Part shown: piece after piece, positions 50,132-64,000 of the stretch | How positions within the stretch are numbered: the stretch's first letter is position 1 | How the letters are laid out: each line of letters starts with the position of its first letter | NCBI GenBank assembly: GCA_943735955.1 | Contig: OX030956.1 | Span: 10,981,444-11,045,443 of the forward strand | From: Piscicola geometra | Taxonomy: Eukaryota; Annelida; Clitellata; Hirudinida; Piscicolidae | Direction of reading: 5' to 3' | Length of the DNA stretch: 64,000 bases | Notes under the pieces: generated by a model | What the model was told of the DNA's origin: nothing | The model's input: only the letters and a program-made list of their open reading frames with translations | Databases searched by the model: none | Position numbers and translations under genes: made by a program

Positions 50132-50915
50132 GAGAAACTTTTCAATTATTCTTTTAAATGTAAAGTTTTTTAACTTTTCAACTAAAAAGATTTCTTTTTC
50201 TGTAACTATATATATACAGTTTTAAAAATTATATTTTATCGGATTTGCCAATGTAAAAAAAATATGAATATTAATTTTTAGGATACCTTTCAAAAACCCA
50301 CACAAATATAGTAAATATTAAATTACAAATTAAATAGTAAATATTTAAAGTAAATATTCCTTCATTAAATCCACTAATGAGTCTAATAAGATACACCTCG
50401 GGAATTTTGAAATACTCCTATAAAATCGATAAAATGTAGTTTTTTTGTAAAAAAATTCTGAGCGACTTTTTTGATCAAATCATCACTCGATGTAGAGTGG
50501 CATAAGTATTCTTTTAAAATAATTTTCAATCAGATAATTTATTTTATTTCATCGTCGCAGTGAGAGTGAAACCTACTAATTGTATCTTTTTCATAATATA
50601 TCGTTAGAAACCATGAACTTTGAATTCATTCAATACTCTAGCAATACAATTGAATGTTTTTGTAACGCCCCTGCAGACACTATGAAAAGTAATTTATTAA
50701 CTCGAAACATGTAGATTATTCCAGATATTCCAATGAAGTTCAAAATATTTGGTGAATATAGCATTTTAACCTAATTATAATTGTCTAATTAAAAAATAAT
50801 AATGGCTCTCATCAAAACATACGTTTTAAAATATTGTTTATGAAAAGTAACTAAAGAATGAATTTATATAGGATTATAATTGAAACAGTTTCGCACTGAG
50901 AATTCTTTGAAGTCC

Positions 50916-53420
50916 TCACCATCTCCCATTGCACGAGGCACAGCAGAGGGAGTTGGTGTAGTATCTTAGGCAGTCGTAAGGAAAATGAAGGACATGGTTG
51001 GGACACCGGAAATCGTGGTCTTCGCAGAGAACTTGAAAGAATTACATTTTATAAATTATTTTTCATAAGAAATAATTTCCGCTTTCAATTTCTAATAATT
51101 GATTTTGAAAAGTTTAGTAAAAAACTTGAGTTTGATTTATAAGCCTCTATCAAAAAACTACAGAAAGTGTTTATATGATTTATAGCAGAGGTGCACAACC
51201 CGCGGCCCTTCGGCCTGTTTGATGCGGCCCCCAGACCACTAGTCCATTTTGGCTATTTGCGGCCCTAACAAAATTGTAAATCGACGCACCCGCCCATCTC
51301 TTTTTAATTGTACTGTTTGCACTTTCCTAATATAAAACGATTGGTACAACAACAACGAGCGATAATTGAGTTGTTTTAATTTAGTAAGAATGTCAAAGCG
51401 TAAAATTGAAGTAGAAAATCGTTAGTTTAATGAAGAATGGACAAATGCAGCATTTCAACGGAACAGCTTTGGGCCTAATTTGTCGCGAGTCCGTAACTGT
51501 AATGAAGGACTACAATTGCAAAAGACATTATGAGACCAAACACGCTGCTACGTTTGATGATGTGAAAGGCGAAGCTAGAAAAAATATAATTGATCAACTT
51601 GTAAAAAGATTGTCATCTGAGCAAAATATTTTTACAAAAAAAGTTAATGAAAATATGACTTTTGTTCGTGCCGGTTGTGCCGTAGCACAGATTATTGCGC
51701 GATTGTCTCGACCATTTACTGATGGTGATTTCGTCAAAAACTGCATGCAAGCCATTTCCAAAGAAGTCTGTCCTGAGAAAACAGACCTGTTCAACAAAGT
51801 GCCATTGTCACGGATGACTTTCCAGCGCCGGATGGTTGATTTATCCAATGACGTTTGCGTGACAAGCTTGCCATTTGCAAGTATTTTTCAATTGCCTTAG
51901 ATGAGAGCACGGATAACGTTGACACAGCACAGCTTTTGCTTTTTGTTTGTGCGGTGGATGAGAACTGTAAATTAACTCAGAAATTAGCAGGAATGCCCTC
52001 ACTACGTGGACGTACGACTGGTGCAGATATTTTTGGAGGAGTGAAATCTGTTCTTGACGTTCATTGGCCAAAGCTCTGTAGTGTTACTACTGACGGTGCA
52101 CCCGCCATGACTGGTAAAGAATTAGGACTTGTTGCTCATCTGCGATCACATTTGCGAGACTTAGAAATTCCTACAGACACCATCCACGCATACCACTTCA
52201 TCATACATCAAGAGTCACTGTGTACACGAGTCATTAATTTTGATAATGTTATGAAATTTGTTTTTAAATACGAACAAAAGGACTTAACCATCGACAATTC
52301 AGATCATTTCTTGAAAACATTGAGTCAGAATATCGTGACATACCATATCACTCTGATGTAAGGTGGTTGAGTCGAGGAAAAGTTCTAACTAGATTTGTTG
52401 AGTTACGAAACGAAATCTGTGAATTCCTTGTAAATAACGTTATTTTTTTTTATGACATTTATTAAAAACTTGCATTCTTTGAGTTTTTTTAAAATTTAGT
52501 TATTCATACATGTTTAAATAACGTTATTTTTTTTAATGACATTTATTTAAAACTTGCATTCTTTGAGTTGTTTTATTGTGTCCTCTATGTGCACGCTGAT
52601 GCGGCCCTTGGCGCCCGGGACTCAGTAATTTTGGCCCTCAGGCTGAAAAAGGTTGTGCACCCCTGATTTATAGGAATTAATAAACCAATAAAAAAAGGAC
52701 AGAAATAACATACTGGTAGGCTTTCGAGCCTCTATGGCACACTTGTTGCAACAGTTATTCTTCATATAATACAGGTTACAGCTGTATTGTGACATGCTAC
52801 ATTCTGGCAGCTAAAAAAGACAAAAGCAAGTTTCTTAGAGAGATAACAATGAGTAATTTCCATTATTAACGGTTACAAATTTTTTCTAACAAAATATCGT
52901 TAATAAATAATAATCTCTTTGAATTTGTTTTTCCCAAACATTACTTACATCCTCGCTAAAGCATCCGTTGGCGTTTTGGACACATGTTGAGCAACAAATA
53001 AGTCTGTTCACTTCGTATAAACAAACGCCCTTAGTGCACCAATTGGCTTTGTCTCCATACGGACAAGCTGTTGAGATGGTTTAGAGCATTCACAAATAGT
53101 ATATATATTATTAATAATACAATATTAGTTTGCACATTTATACATTTTATCTTTCTATTCGCAATTTATTTTATTTAATTGTTATTTATAATAAATGAAT
53201 TTTATTCAATTGTTGGTTCTGTTGAACGCAAATTCCTCACTGGCACTCGAATTTGCCTTGATATCCGCGCACGTTTTGCAGCAAAGATCAGCAACTTTTG
53301 CATTGTAACAGAGGTACTTGTAATGACTTTCCACCAGAGAACACGTCAAGTTGGCGATGTCATAGTTGTCAACGTCGTAGCTTAGGAACGTTGTAGTGTC
53401 TCCATACGGACATTCGCTTA
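50916..53420 (-). pseudogene. B3: 5'-truncated cysteine-module gene with hAT in its last intron
   Basis: Exons: 53241-53420, 52949-53067, 52714-52810, 50916-51031, matching B2 with few substitutions. The acceptor of the first kept exon is tcag here and ttag in B1/B2. Confidence 0.7.
51186..52665 (+). mobile_element. Defective hAT transposon, U3 copy, 1480 bp
   Basis: Same ends, same atttatag duplication (51178-51185 and 52666-52673) and same inactivating lesions as at 36090-37569. A Lys-to-Glu change (KGEARKN) is shared with U4. Confidence 0.9.
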
Positions 53421-53550
53421 CTGATTCATGATAACAGAATTAACTTTGAAATTCTTAATTAATTTTTTAGCACAAATTATAATTGAGTTATCATTTAATT
53501 GATCTTCAAAAATTATGAATTTTTACATAAAATACCCTATAATCAAAAAT

Positions 53551-56016
<2,466 letters not shown>

Positions 56017-56154
56017 ATAATGAAAGATCCTAGGTTCAAGTGCAACCAATGCCCTAGTAACCCAAAGGTGCAAATGAAAACATGCAGCCTAAGTGGCCTC
56101 GAAGCCTGTTTGGGTTATAATGCTCGTCATTATTATTATTATTATTATTATTAG
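56017..56154 (+). mobile_element. 3' fragment of the SINE fused to the U3 LINE
   Basis: Same breakpoint as at 29411. The ATT tail is followed by the A4 downstream region, with minus-strand AATAAA at 56162-56167. Confidence 0.85.
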
Positions 56155-56368
56155 TCAACGATTTATTTGTTCCGCTCAAATTCCGATACGAATGAAACAA
56201 TGTAAATACTATTGAAATGATCTTTTAAATAGTTTAAAATAATGACCTTCACCAAAGTTTCGCATTTAGAATTCAAGTGTCAAACAAATATTTATATGAT
56301 CTTTGGGAGTAATTGCAGTGCTTCCTGGATGCGCAAAAGACTTCAAGGATCCCACTGTCTGAGCAGTT

Positions 56369-59300
56369 TCATCTCCCCTCGCATGAAAGACAGCAACTAT
56401 CTCGAATCATGGAATGCTGGCATTCTGAAGGGCTGTTTGCGATGTACGATTGACACCAAGCACCCTTGTCTTTGCACTCACCTTAAATCAAGAAATTAGT
56501 TTAAGTCGTTTTAATGTACTAAATTGTTTTATTAGATTCAATGTTTTTTTTATAAATAAGCTGGAAAATACCGATAGGCTTTTTTGTAGATTTTTTAGTT
56601 GCTTTACTCTAGATTTGTTATTAGTATTTTTTGCAGATTTTTTAGTTTTATTGGTAAGTTTTTTATTAGTTTTTCTGGTAGGCTTTTTATCAGTTTTGTT
56701 AGTAGGTTTTTTGGTGGTCTTACTGGCTGTGGTGTAAGTAGTTTTGCTGACAACTTTGTAAGTAGGTTTGCTGACAACTTTGTAAGAAGGTTTACTTCCG
56801 TCATTGTGAGTAAGTTTGCTGGCAGGATTTTTATTCTGCAGAGCACACTTGTTACAGCAATACATCTTCATGTAATCCTGTTCACAGCCGTATGTGTATC
56901 CAGTGCATTCAGGTTTCTGAACAAAGGTTGGATACCGTTTTTAGGGGGATAAATACGGCTCAAAAGTATACATTAAAAATAATAATGCTCCCAAATTTTA
57001 AAAGAATTTATTTTTACAATGTAAACCCTCTAAATTTCACAAAAAGAACGTGAAAAATTTCGTTCGAAAGTTTAGCAAAAGTGAGTTAAGCATCTGCGGA
57101 ACTCAGTCGAAGGTTAAACCAGTTATTAGATGCTAATTGATTTTCTAAATTCACAAAAACTATTGAGTTTGTTTCCGAAAAATAACTCACATCATCTGTA
57201 TAGCATCCGTTGGAGTTTTTAACACAGGTTCTGCAACAGACTTCTCTGTTGCCTTCATGACCACAAACATTTCTTTCGCACCAATTTGCTTTATCGCCAT
57301 AGAGACATTCTGGAAACAAAATCAGTTGAAAAATAATATATTACTTAATAAATACATTAAAAAATTATTTTCTGTTTGCTCAATTATGTTATTCACTCAC
57401 TTCTCAATATAACTTTAAAATATTTTTTAACATATTGTTAAACGTAAATTCTCCACCGGGAGTGGACACATCTTTGAAAGTCCCGCATGTTTTGCAACAG
57501 AGATCAGCAACGTCATTGTTGTAACAGAGACGACTGTAGCTCGTCTTTATCAACGAACAAGATAGTTGCGGTATGTCGTAGTTGAGGTAGGTGCTCACGT
57601 CTCCGTGTCGGCACTCTTTTGCTGATTGGTGGAAACCAATCATTTAAATAACATTTATAGAATAATAATAATTTAAATCTCTTTTTAAAATTCTAAAATT
57701 TTCTTATTGAATATTTGAAAAAAACTATTGATCAATTTCAACTTTTTTAAAGACTAACGCGTGAAGACGGGAGCGGCAGCGTCGGCGACACAGCGGCCAC
57801 TGATGCACCACATGCGGTCACCACAAGAAGTGCCGTCCAACAGCCTGGAGTTCTTGTACCACAAACACTTATTCGAAACTGGATCGGAACACTTCATGTT
57901 CCAGCAAAAGTCGTCTGGCAAGGCGTTTCCCTGGCGTTTTTGAGTGTTATTGCATTTCTTTGTGCATTTGGCCGAAGTTTAATAAAATTCTATAAATCTC
58001 TTGTGGAAAGGTTTTCTATTTAATATTTTAAAGGCAAACGAGAGACTTTACAATAAAATGAAAGTGGCGTCACCCCGCAGTAGACGGAGCCAGTTCCATG
58101 AACCATTCGGCATTGGTCCGTCAGAGAGTACTTTTGGCCTGGCTTGGTGGCGAGGTGGGTTCTGCTGTTCATCGGCTGCAACCGGTCAGACGGCTTGTTC
58201 AGAAGACAGTTCTTGTTATTACTTTAAAGTTATAATTTAATTTTAAATTTATTTTTATTTGGATTCCTAATATGCTTTGTTATTCTTTTTATAAATCATT
58301 GTGATTAGGAGTCATATCTTTAAATTCATTTTACACAAGATCATATTAAAAATAATACGTTTTAAGGCTTATGATATGGTCCGCAAAGTTCTGAATGCTA
58401 CAGGGGGAGAAACTGAATTCATTGTCGGTTTTTCCTGAGCTTCCAATAATTTTCGGAGCCATAATGAACTGGTGCTCAGGCTTGCATGCAGCTGTTTTAT
58501 CGTGGTCGGCACCAATGCTGGTTGGTTCAAATGTCTTTAGAGTAAATTAAATGTCAAAATTATATTTTTTTTTAAATGGGTAACCTTTTTCAAAATGTAA
58601 AATATTTCAATAAAATTCTCTTCTTTCTTACTTGTGTCCTAATTCATGAGTGGTGGTGTAGATGGTATCGTGCATGCCTTGAATCTTGACCATGCCTGCA
58701 GGCTTGTATGAACAAACTCCCGCCATGGTGGCATAACCAACAGCTGTCCCTGAATCCAGACTGTTCACATTTTTTTAATAGATGAAGTAAAAAAATGCAA
58801 GATGTTATTTTCCGTGAAAATTTCACATAAAATAAAAAAAAGACTATTTTCTTCAGTGAATAATTCACTGAAGAAAACTTGAGGTTTTTGTTATTTTCCG
58901 TGAAAACCTCATGATAAAACTGTTTTTCATTTTTTTTATATTCATGATAATTTTCAATCAATATTGTAAATTTATTTTAACTTTTTTTAAATTGTAACCA
59001 AAGCCTTAACCTTTATCCTATTTCCTAACCCTAACCCAACGAATTTTTTCAATTTAAAAAAATTTAAAACCAAAATCCTAATCTTAACCCATAACTCCAA
59101 CCCTTAACCATAATTTTAACCCTCACCCCAGTCCTCAACCCTTAATCCCATCCCCTAACCCTAACCCGTCGGCGAATCAAACGCATCCATCATAATTATT
59201 GTGAAAAAAATGTTTTACAATATTTATAATAATTAATTTATCTAAAAATGTTTAAAAAAATAAACTATATTAATATAAAATTCTACTAAATATTTTTTTT

Positions 59301-61655
59301 AATTTAACAAAAAGTTGGGCTCATCATGAATCGAACTCGGGAGACTCACCGAACAGACCACTAACCCCATATATATATAGTATATCTTATGACTAACCCT
59401 TACACCACAGAAGCTATTTAAATAACTGCGCTCATAAGATTCAAAACCAGAACATTTAAACTTAAATTGTTTAATCTATTTACCGCATTTCTTTCATAGC
59501 TAACTTTTCTGAATTTTTAGGCATTTCCTAAGTTTAGAAAATTATTTTTTTAAATTCATTTTTACATTTTACAATTTTCACGGAAAAAACCAAAAAGACT
59601 ACTTTTCATTCATTTAGCTCTAATCAGCTATAACCGACTAAATGACTAAGTGATAGTCTCGATTCATTAATCCCTCACTTGTAAAACATGAGGCTGAGAT
59701 CGAACGACGGCCAATTCACTGCTCTACTTTTCACCTGATTTTTGACCCATTCATCTTGAAGCTTTAGTGCCTCGTCAACGTTTAGTTGGGTGGAACTGGT
59801 TCTCGCCATTGGGTCATTTGTGAAGGGAGATTCTTGCGCAGTCTGTGTCAGGGTAATTGAAAGTTCTCGAAGTTGAAAGATGTTTCCACATTGGAAAAGA
59901 GTTTATAAATTGTTCTCTAATATGAAAGTATTTGAAAATTTCTTTAATACGTGGTTAAAGAAACTATGTATGAAAGATTAAAAAAAAAAGTTCAATCTTT
60001 TTCGCATACCCTGGCGATGTACAAGGCCACCACCTTCGTAGAAAAGGAGAAATCCGGGTGTCTGATTAGCATGAATCTTTCATTTACCTTTTTAGAGTAA
60101 TTTATTAAATAAATAAAAAATGAATTACTAATATAATTGATATAAAGAAAATGGGAAATCTAGTTCTTTCAAAAAGTAATGTGAGGTCAGATATGCTAGT
60201 GAAACGACTTTTGAAGAGTTACTAACAGCGTTCATGACGTGTACGAAGAAGTATTTGATGTGGTCGATGGCGTCATTGGCTTTGTTATTGGTGAAGCTCA
60301 AAAACCTTTAAAAAAATTCATTGATTAGTTTTAAATAAACAATTTATGTCTGTATGGAAAAACTAAAAATATTATAGGATACAAACAAAGAAAATAAAAT
60401 TAAACTCTATCCCCTCACCTCAGGTAAGTTGAATAATCAATTATGACCAGAATTTCGACAACAAGATTTTGCTTTCCACTTCGCTGGTTGCTCACTTGGC
60501 CTCCTGCAGAACTTGTTTCGTTGAAAAGGTCAGCCAGTGTTTCATTGCTTGTTGTGGTGGAATCCTCTTTAGACACTAGGTGAATTAAAAATTTTGAATT
60601 TCTAAATTTTGTAGCTATATATAAAATAATGAAGAAATCCTAAAATACAATCTGAAGTTAAATATTAGAAAAATTAATTTTATTTTAAATTATCATTTTG
60701 TTTTTAGAATTTATTCCATTTTTAATCCATAGATGGTAGGAATAAATGAATTAGTTATATATTATGAATATTTCATTCTTATTAAAGAAATGTTCAGAAA
60801 CCATCATTTTCAAAGTTGAGGTTTTTGTTTGGCTTGAGTTTGGAAAGCTTGTAGGGCTGTCCGTCTATTGAGAAGTTTTTTTCTTCTTGCACCCTGTCTC
60901 CCAAGGCTTCTTCGTTGTAGTCGGCAGGCATTACGTTGTATTCTTGCTCCTTTTGAGTGAAACTGCCCACCTACAAATTAATAAAAAAAGCAAAGAATCA
61001 AAACGATTCTTTTGGAACTTGGAATCAGTCAGTGTTAAACGCACGTAAGTCGTGAGTTTGGAGGAGGCATTCTTGAATAAGGTGATCGTGAACTCAGCTT
61101 TGAACTTCTCGTTCTTGTAGAGAGCTGTGTGCTGCAGTAGGAAAATGCCAGATTATTTAAAGAATTACTCAGTAGAAACAACAAAAGTCTGTTACATTTT
61201 TAATGTTCGAAAAAAAGAGTGGAAGCACAGCAAGGATCCTACCTCATGTTTATCGCCTGGGTGCACCACCATTTCACCATTGCGGTCATCAGAAATCACT
61301 TCGGCATTCTCCACCTCACCTCTCACTTCCTTCAGTTTCAGTTTCAGCGTGAACTTGTCATTGATTGGAATTGCCAGAGTCAATTGTTTTGGTAAAGAAA
61401 CTTTCTTCTCTTTCTTAGCGTCTGGATTTGATATTTAGAGATCGTTTTTAGTAGTAAAAATTCTATTTTATCTTTTTATAAAAATTCTATTGAATGCGTT
61501 TAAATAATTTTTTTTATAACAGCAGATGTTTAATCTTTATCTTTAAATTTATTTATCTAAATTCTAATAGATTTGAACAAACTTTTTGCAGCAGAACAGG
61601 CCACTAGAAGTGCCAATACAATGCATGAAATGCAGTTTATTTTTAATAATTTCAT
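56369..61655 (-). CDS. A4: secreted M12B metalloprotease with PLAC-like modules, complete, 761 aa
   Basis: Exons: 61583-61655, 61243-61421, 61045-61131, 60802-60970, 60419-60566, 60227-60305, 60010-60087, 59679-59842, 58632-58760, 58359-58517, 58074-58221, 57759-57930, 57457-57621, 57191-57309, 56608-56916, 56369-56476. The catalytic and cysteine-rich exons are nearly identical to A3, while the last two exons and downstream DNA match A2, so the gene is a mosaic. Zinc site intact. Confidence 0.87.
58808..59587. mobile_element. Copy of the intron 8 inverted-repeat element in A4
   Basis: Carries the A3-type shortened CCCTAA-like tract and the same terminal inverted repeats. Confidence 0.45.
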
Positions 61656-62439
61656 GAGAAACTTTTCAATTATTCTTTTAAATGTAAAGTTTTTTAACTT
61701 TTCAACTAAAAAGATTTCTTTTTCTGTAACTATATATATACAGTTTTAAAAATTATATTTTATCGGATTTGCCAATGTAAAAAAAATATGAATATTAATT
61801 TTTAGGATACCTTTCAAAAACCCACACAAATATAGTAAATATTAAATTACAAATTAAATAGTAAATATTTAAAGTAAATATTCCTTCATTAAATCCACTA
61901 ATGAGTCTAATAAGATACACCTCGGGAATTTTGAAATACTCCTATAAAATCGATAAAATGTAGTTTTTTTGTAAAAAAATTCTGAGCGACTTTTTTGATC
62001 AAATCATCACTCGATGTAGAGTGGCATAAGTATTCTTTTAAAATAATTTTCAATCAGATAATTTATTTTATTTCATCGTCGCAGTGAGAGTGAAACCTAC
62101 TAATTGTATCTTTTTCATAATATATCGTTAGAAACCATGAACTTTGAATTCATTCAATACTCTAGCAATACAATTGAATGTTTTTGTAACGCCCCTGCAG
62201 ACACTATGAAAAGTAATTTATTAACTCGAAACATGTAGATTATTCCAGATATTCCAATGAAGTTCAAAATATTTGGTGAATATAGCATTTTAACCTAATT
62301 ATAATTGTCTAATTAAAAAATAATAATGGCTCTCATCAAAACATACGTTTTAAAATATTGTTTATGAAAAGTAACTAAAGAATGAATTTATATAGGATTA
62401 TAATTGAAACAGTTTCGCACTGAGAATTCTTTGAAGTCC

Positions 62440-64000
62440 TCACCATCTCCCATTGCACGAGGCACAGCAGAGGGAGTTGGTGTAGTATCTTAGGCAGTCG
62501 TAAGGAAAATGAAGGACATGGTTGGGACACCGGAAATCGTGGTCTTCGCAGAGAACTTGAAAGAATTACATTTTATAAATTATTTTTCATAAGAAATAAT
62601 TTCCGCTTTCAATTTCTAATAATTGATTTTGAAAAGTTTAGTAAAAAACTTGAGTTTGATTTATAAGCCTCTATCAAAAAACTACAGAAAGTGTTTATAT
62701 GATTTATAGCAGAGGTGCACAACCCGCGGCCCTTCGGCCTGTTTGATGCGGCCCCCAGACCACTAGTCCATTTTGGCTATTTGCGGCCCTAACAAAATTG
62801 TAAATCGACGCACCCGCCCATCTCTTTTTAATTGTACTGTTTGCACTTTCCTAATATAAAACGATTGGTACAACAACAACGAGCGATAATTGAGTTGTTT
62901 TAATTTAGTAAGAATGTCAAAGCGTAAAATTGAAGTAGAAAATCGTTAGTTTAATGAAGAATGGACAAATGCAGCATTTCAACGGAACAGCTTTGGGCCT
63001 AATTTGTCGCGAGTCCGTAACTGTAATGAAGGACTACAATTGCAAAAGACATTATGAGACCAAACACGCTGCTACGTTTGATGATGTGAAAGGCGAAGCT
63101 AGAAAAAATATAATTGATCAACTTGTAAAAGATTGTCATCTGAGCACAATATTTTTACAAAAAAAGTTAATGAAAATATGACTTTTGTTCGTGCCGGTTG
63201 TGCCGTAGCACAGATTATTGCGCGATTGTCTCGACCATTTACTGATGGTGATTTCGTCAAAAACTGCATGCAAGCCATTTCCAAAGAAGTCTGTCCTGAG
63301 AAAACAGACCTGTTCAACAAAGTGCCATTGTCACGGATGACTTTCCAGCGCCGGATGGTTGATTTATCCAATGACGTTTGCGTGACAAGCTTGCCATTTG
63401 CAAGTATTTTTCAATTGCCTTAGATGAGAGCACGGATAACGTTGACACAGCACAGCTTTTGCTTTTTGTTTGTGCGGTGGATGAGAACTGTAAATTAACT
63501 CAGAAATTAGCAGGAATGCCCTCACTACGTGGACGTACGACTGGTGCAGATATTTTTGGAGGAGTGAAATCTGTTCTTGACGTTCATTGGCCAAAGCTCT
63601 GTAGTGTTACTACTGACGGTGCACCCGTCATGACTGGTAAAGAATTAGGACTTGTTGCTCATCTGCGATCACATTTGCGAGACTTAGAAATTCCTACAGA
63701 CACCATCCACGCATACCACTTCATCATACATCAAGAGTCACTGTGTACACGAGTCATTAATTTTGATAATGTTATGAAATTTGTTTTTAAATACGAACAA
63801 AAGGACTTAACCATCGACAATTCAGATCATTTCTTGAAAACATTGAGTCAGAATATCGTGACATACCATATCACTCTGATGTAAGGTGGTTGAGTCGAGG
63901 AAAAGTTCTAACTAGATTTGTTGAGTTACGAAACGAAATCTGTGAATTCCTTGTAAATAACGTTATTTTTTTTTATGACATTTATTAAAAACTTGCATTC
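62440..64000 (-). pseudogene. B4: last exon of a truncated cysteine-module gene, rest beyond the window
   Basis: Exon 62440-62555 equals the B2/B3 last exon. The following intron is occupied by the hAT copy that runs to the window end, so upstream exons are not visible. Confidence 0.65.
62710..64000 (+). mobile_element. Defective hAT transposon, U4 copy, cut by the window end
   Basis: Same left end and target half (atttatag at 62702-62709). In addition to the shared lesions it has a private one-base A deletion near 63128 (gtaaaagattg versus gtaaaaagattg), adding a frameshift before the FVRAGCAVAQ part. Confidence 0.9.

Overview
This is nuclear DNA from an animal. It holds intron-rich genes with GT-AG splice sites, (TA)n, (GT)n and (GAT)n microsatellites, a tRNA-derived SINE, a LINE and a hAT transposon. 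The repeat-laden introns and the SINE with an (ATT)n tail suggest a lophotrochozoan such as an annelid or mollusc. That is a guess from style, and nothing in the window fixes the taxon.

Layout. (1) 578-12819, minus strand: the N-terminal 1382 codons (31 exons) of the TOR kinase (mTOR orthologue), all HEAT-repeat region. The FAT, FRB and kinase parts lie beyond base 1. Nearly every intron is packed with a different micro- or minisatellite. (2) 12820-13121: a 302-bp gap between the start codons of two divergent genes. (3) 13122-16991, plus strand: a complete 15-exon gene for CDK5RAP1, a mitochondrial radical-SAM tRNA methylthiotransferase of 588 aa. (4) 16851-64000: four tandem copies (U1-U4) of an 11.5-15 kb segmental duplication. 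Each copy carries, on the minus strand, one complete 15-16 exon secreted M12B (ADAM/ADAMTS-like) zinc metalloprotease gene (A1-A4). Upstream of it lies a 5'-truncated relative (B1-B4) keeping only its C-terminal cysteine modules, followed in U1-U3 by (TA)n and a dead LINE. U4 runs off the window.

Unit boundaries that I can place are U1 16851-29410, U2 29411-44169, U3 44170-56016 and U4 56017 to the end. U1 alone lacks a hAT element that sits in B2-B4, and it shows a single copy of the 8-bp target. U1 alone also has a 68-copy, 24-bp coding minisatellite that turns the tail of A1 into about 550 residues of an 8-residue repeat. U2 alone keeps the full LINE, 1.8 kb of unassigned DNA and, at the U2/U3 boundary, a passenger copy of the last CDK5RAP1 exon. 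The U1/U2 and U3/U4 boundaries share one and the same LINE-SINE deletion junction.

How the genes relate: TOR and CDK5RAP1 are single-copy housekeeping genes that may share a promoter region. The metalloprotease array is a young, locally expanding family with intact catalytic motifs in all four A copies. All exon models were built by eye from frame, splice phase and protein similarity recalled from knowledge of the families; no database search was possible.
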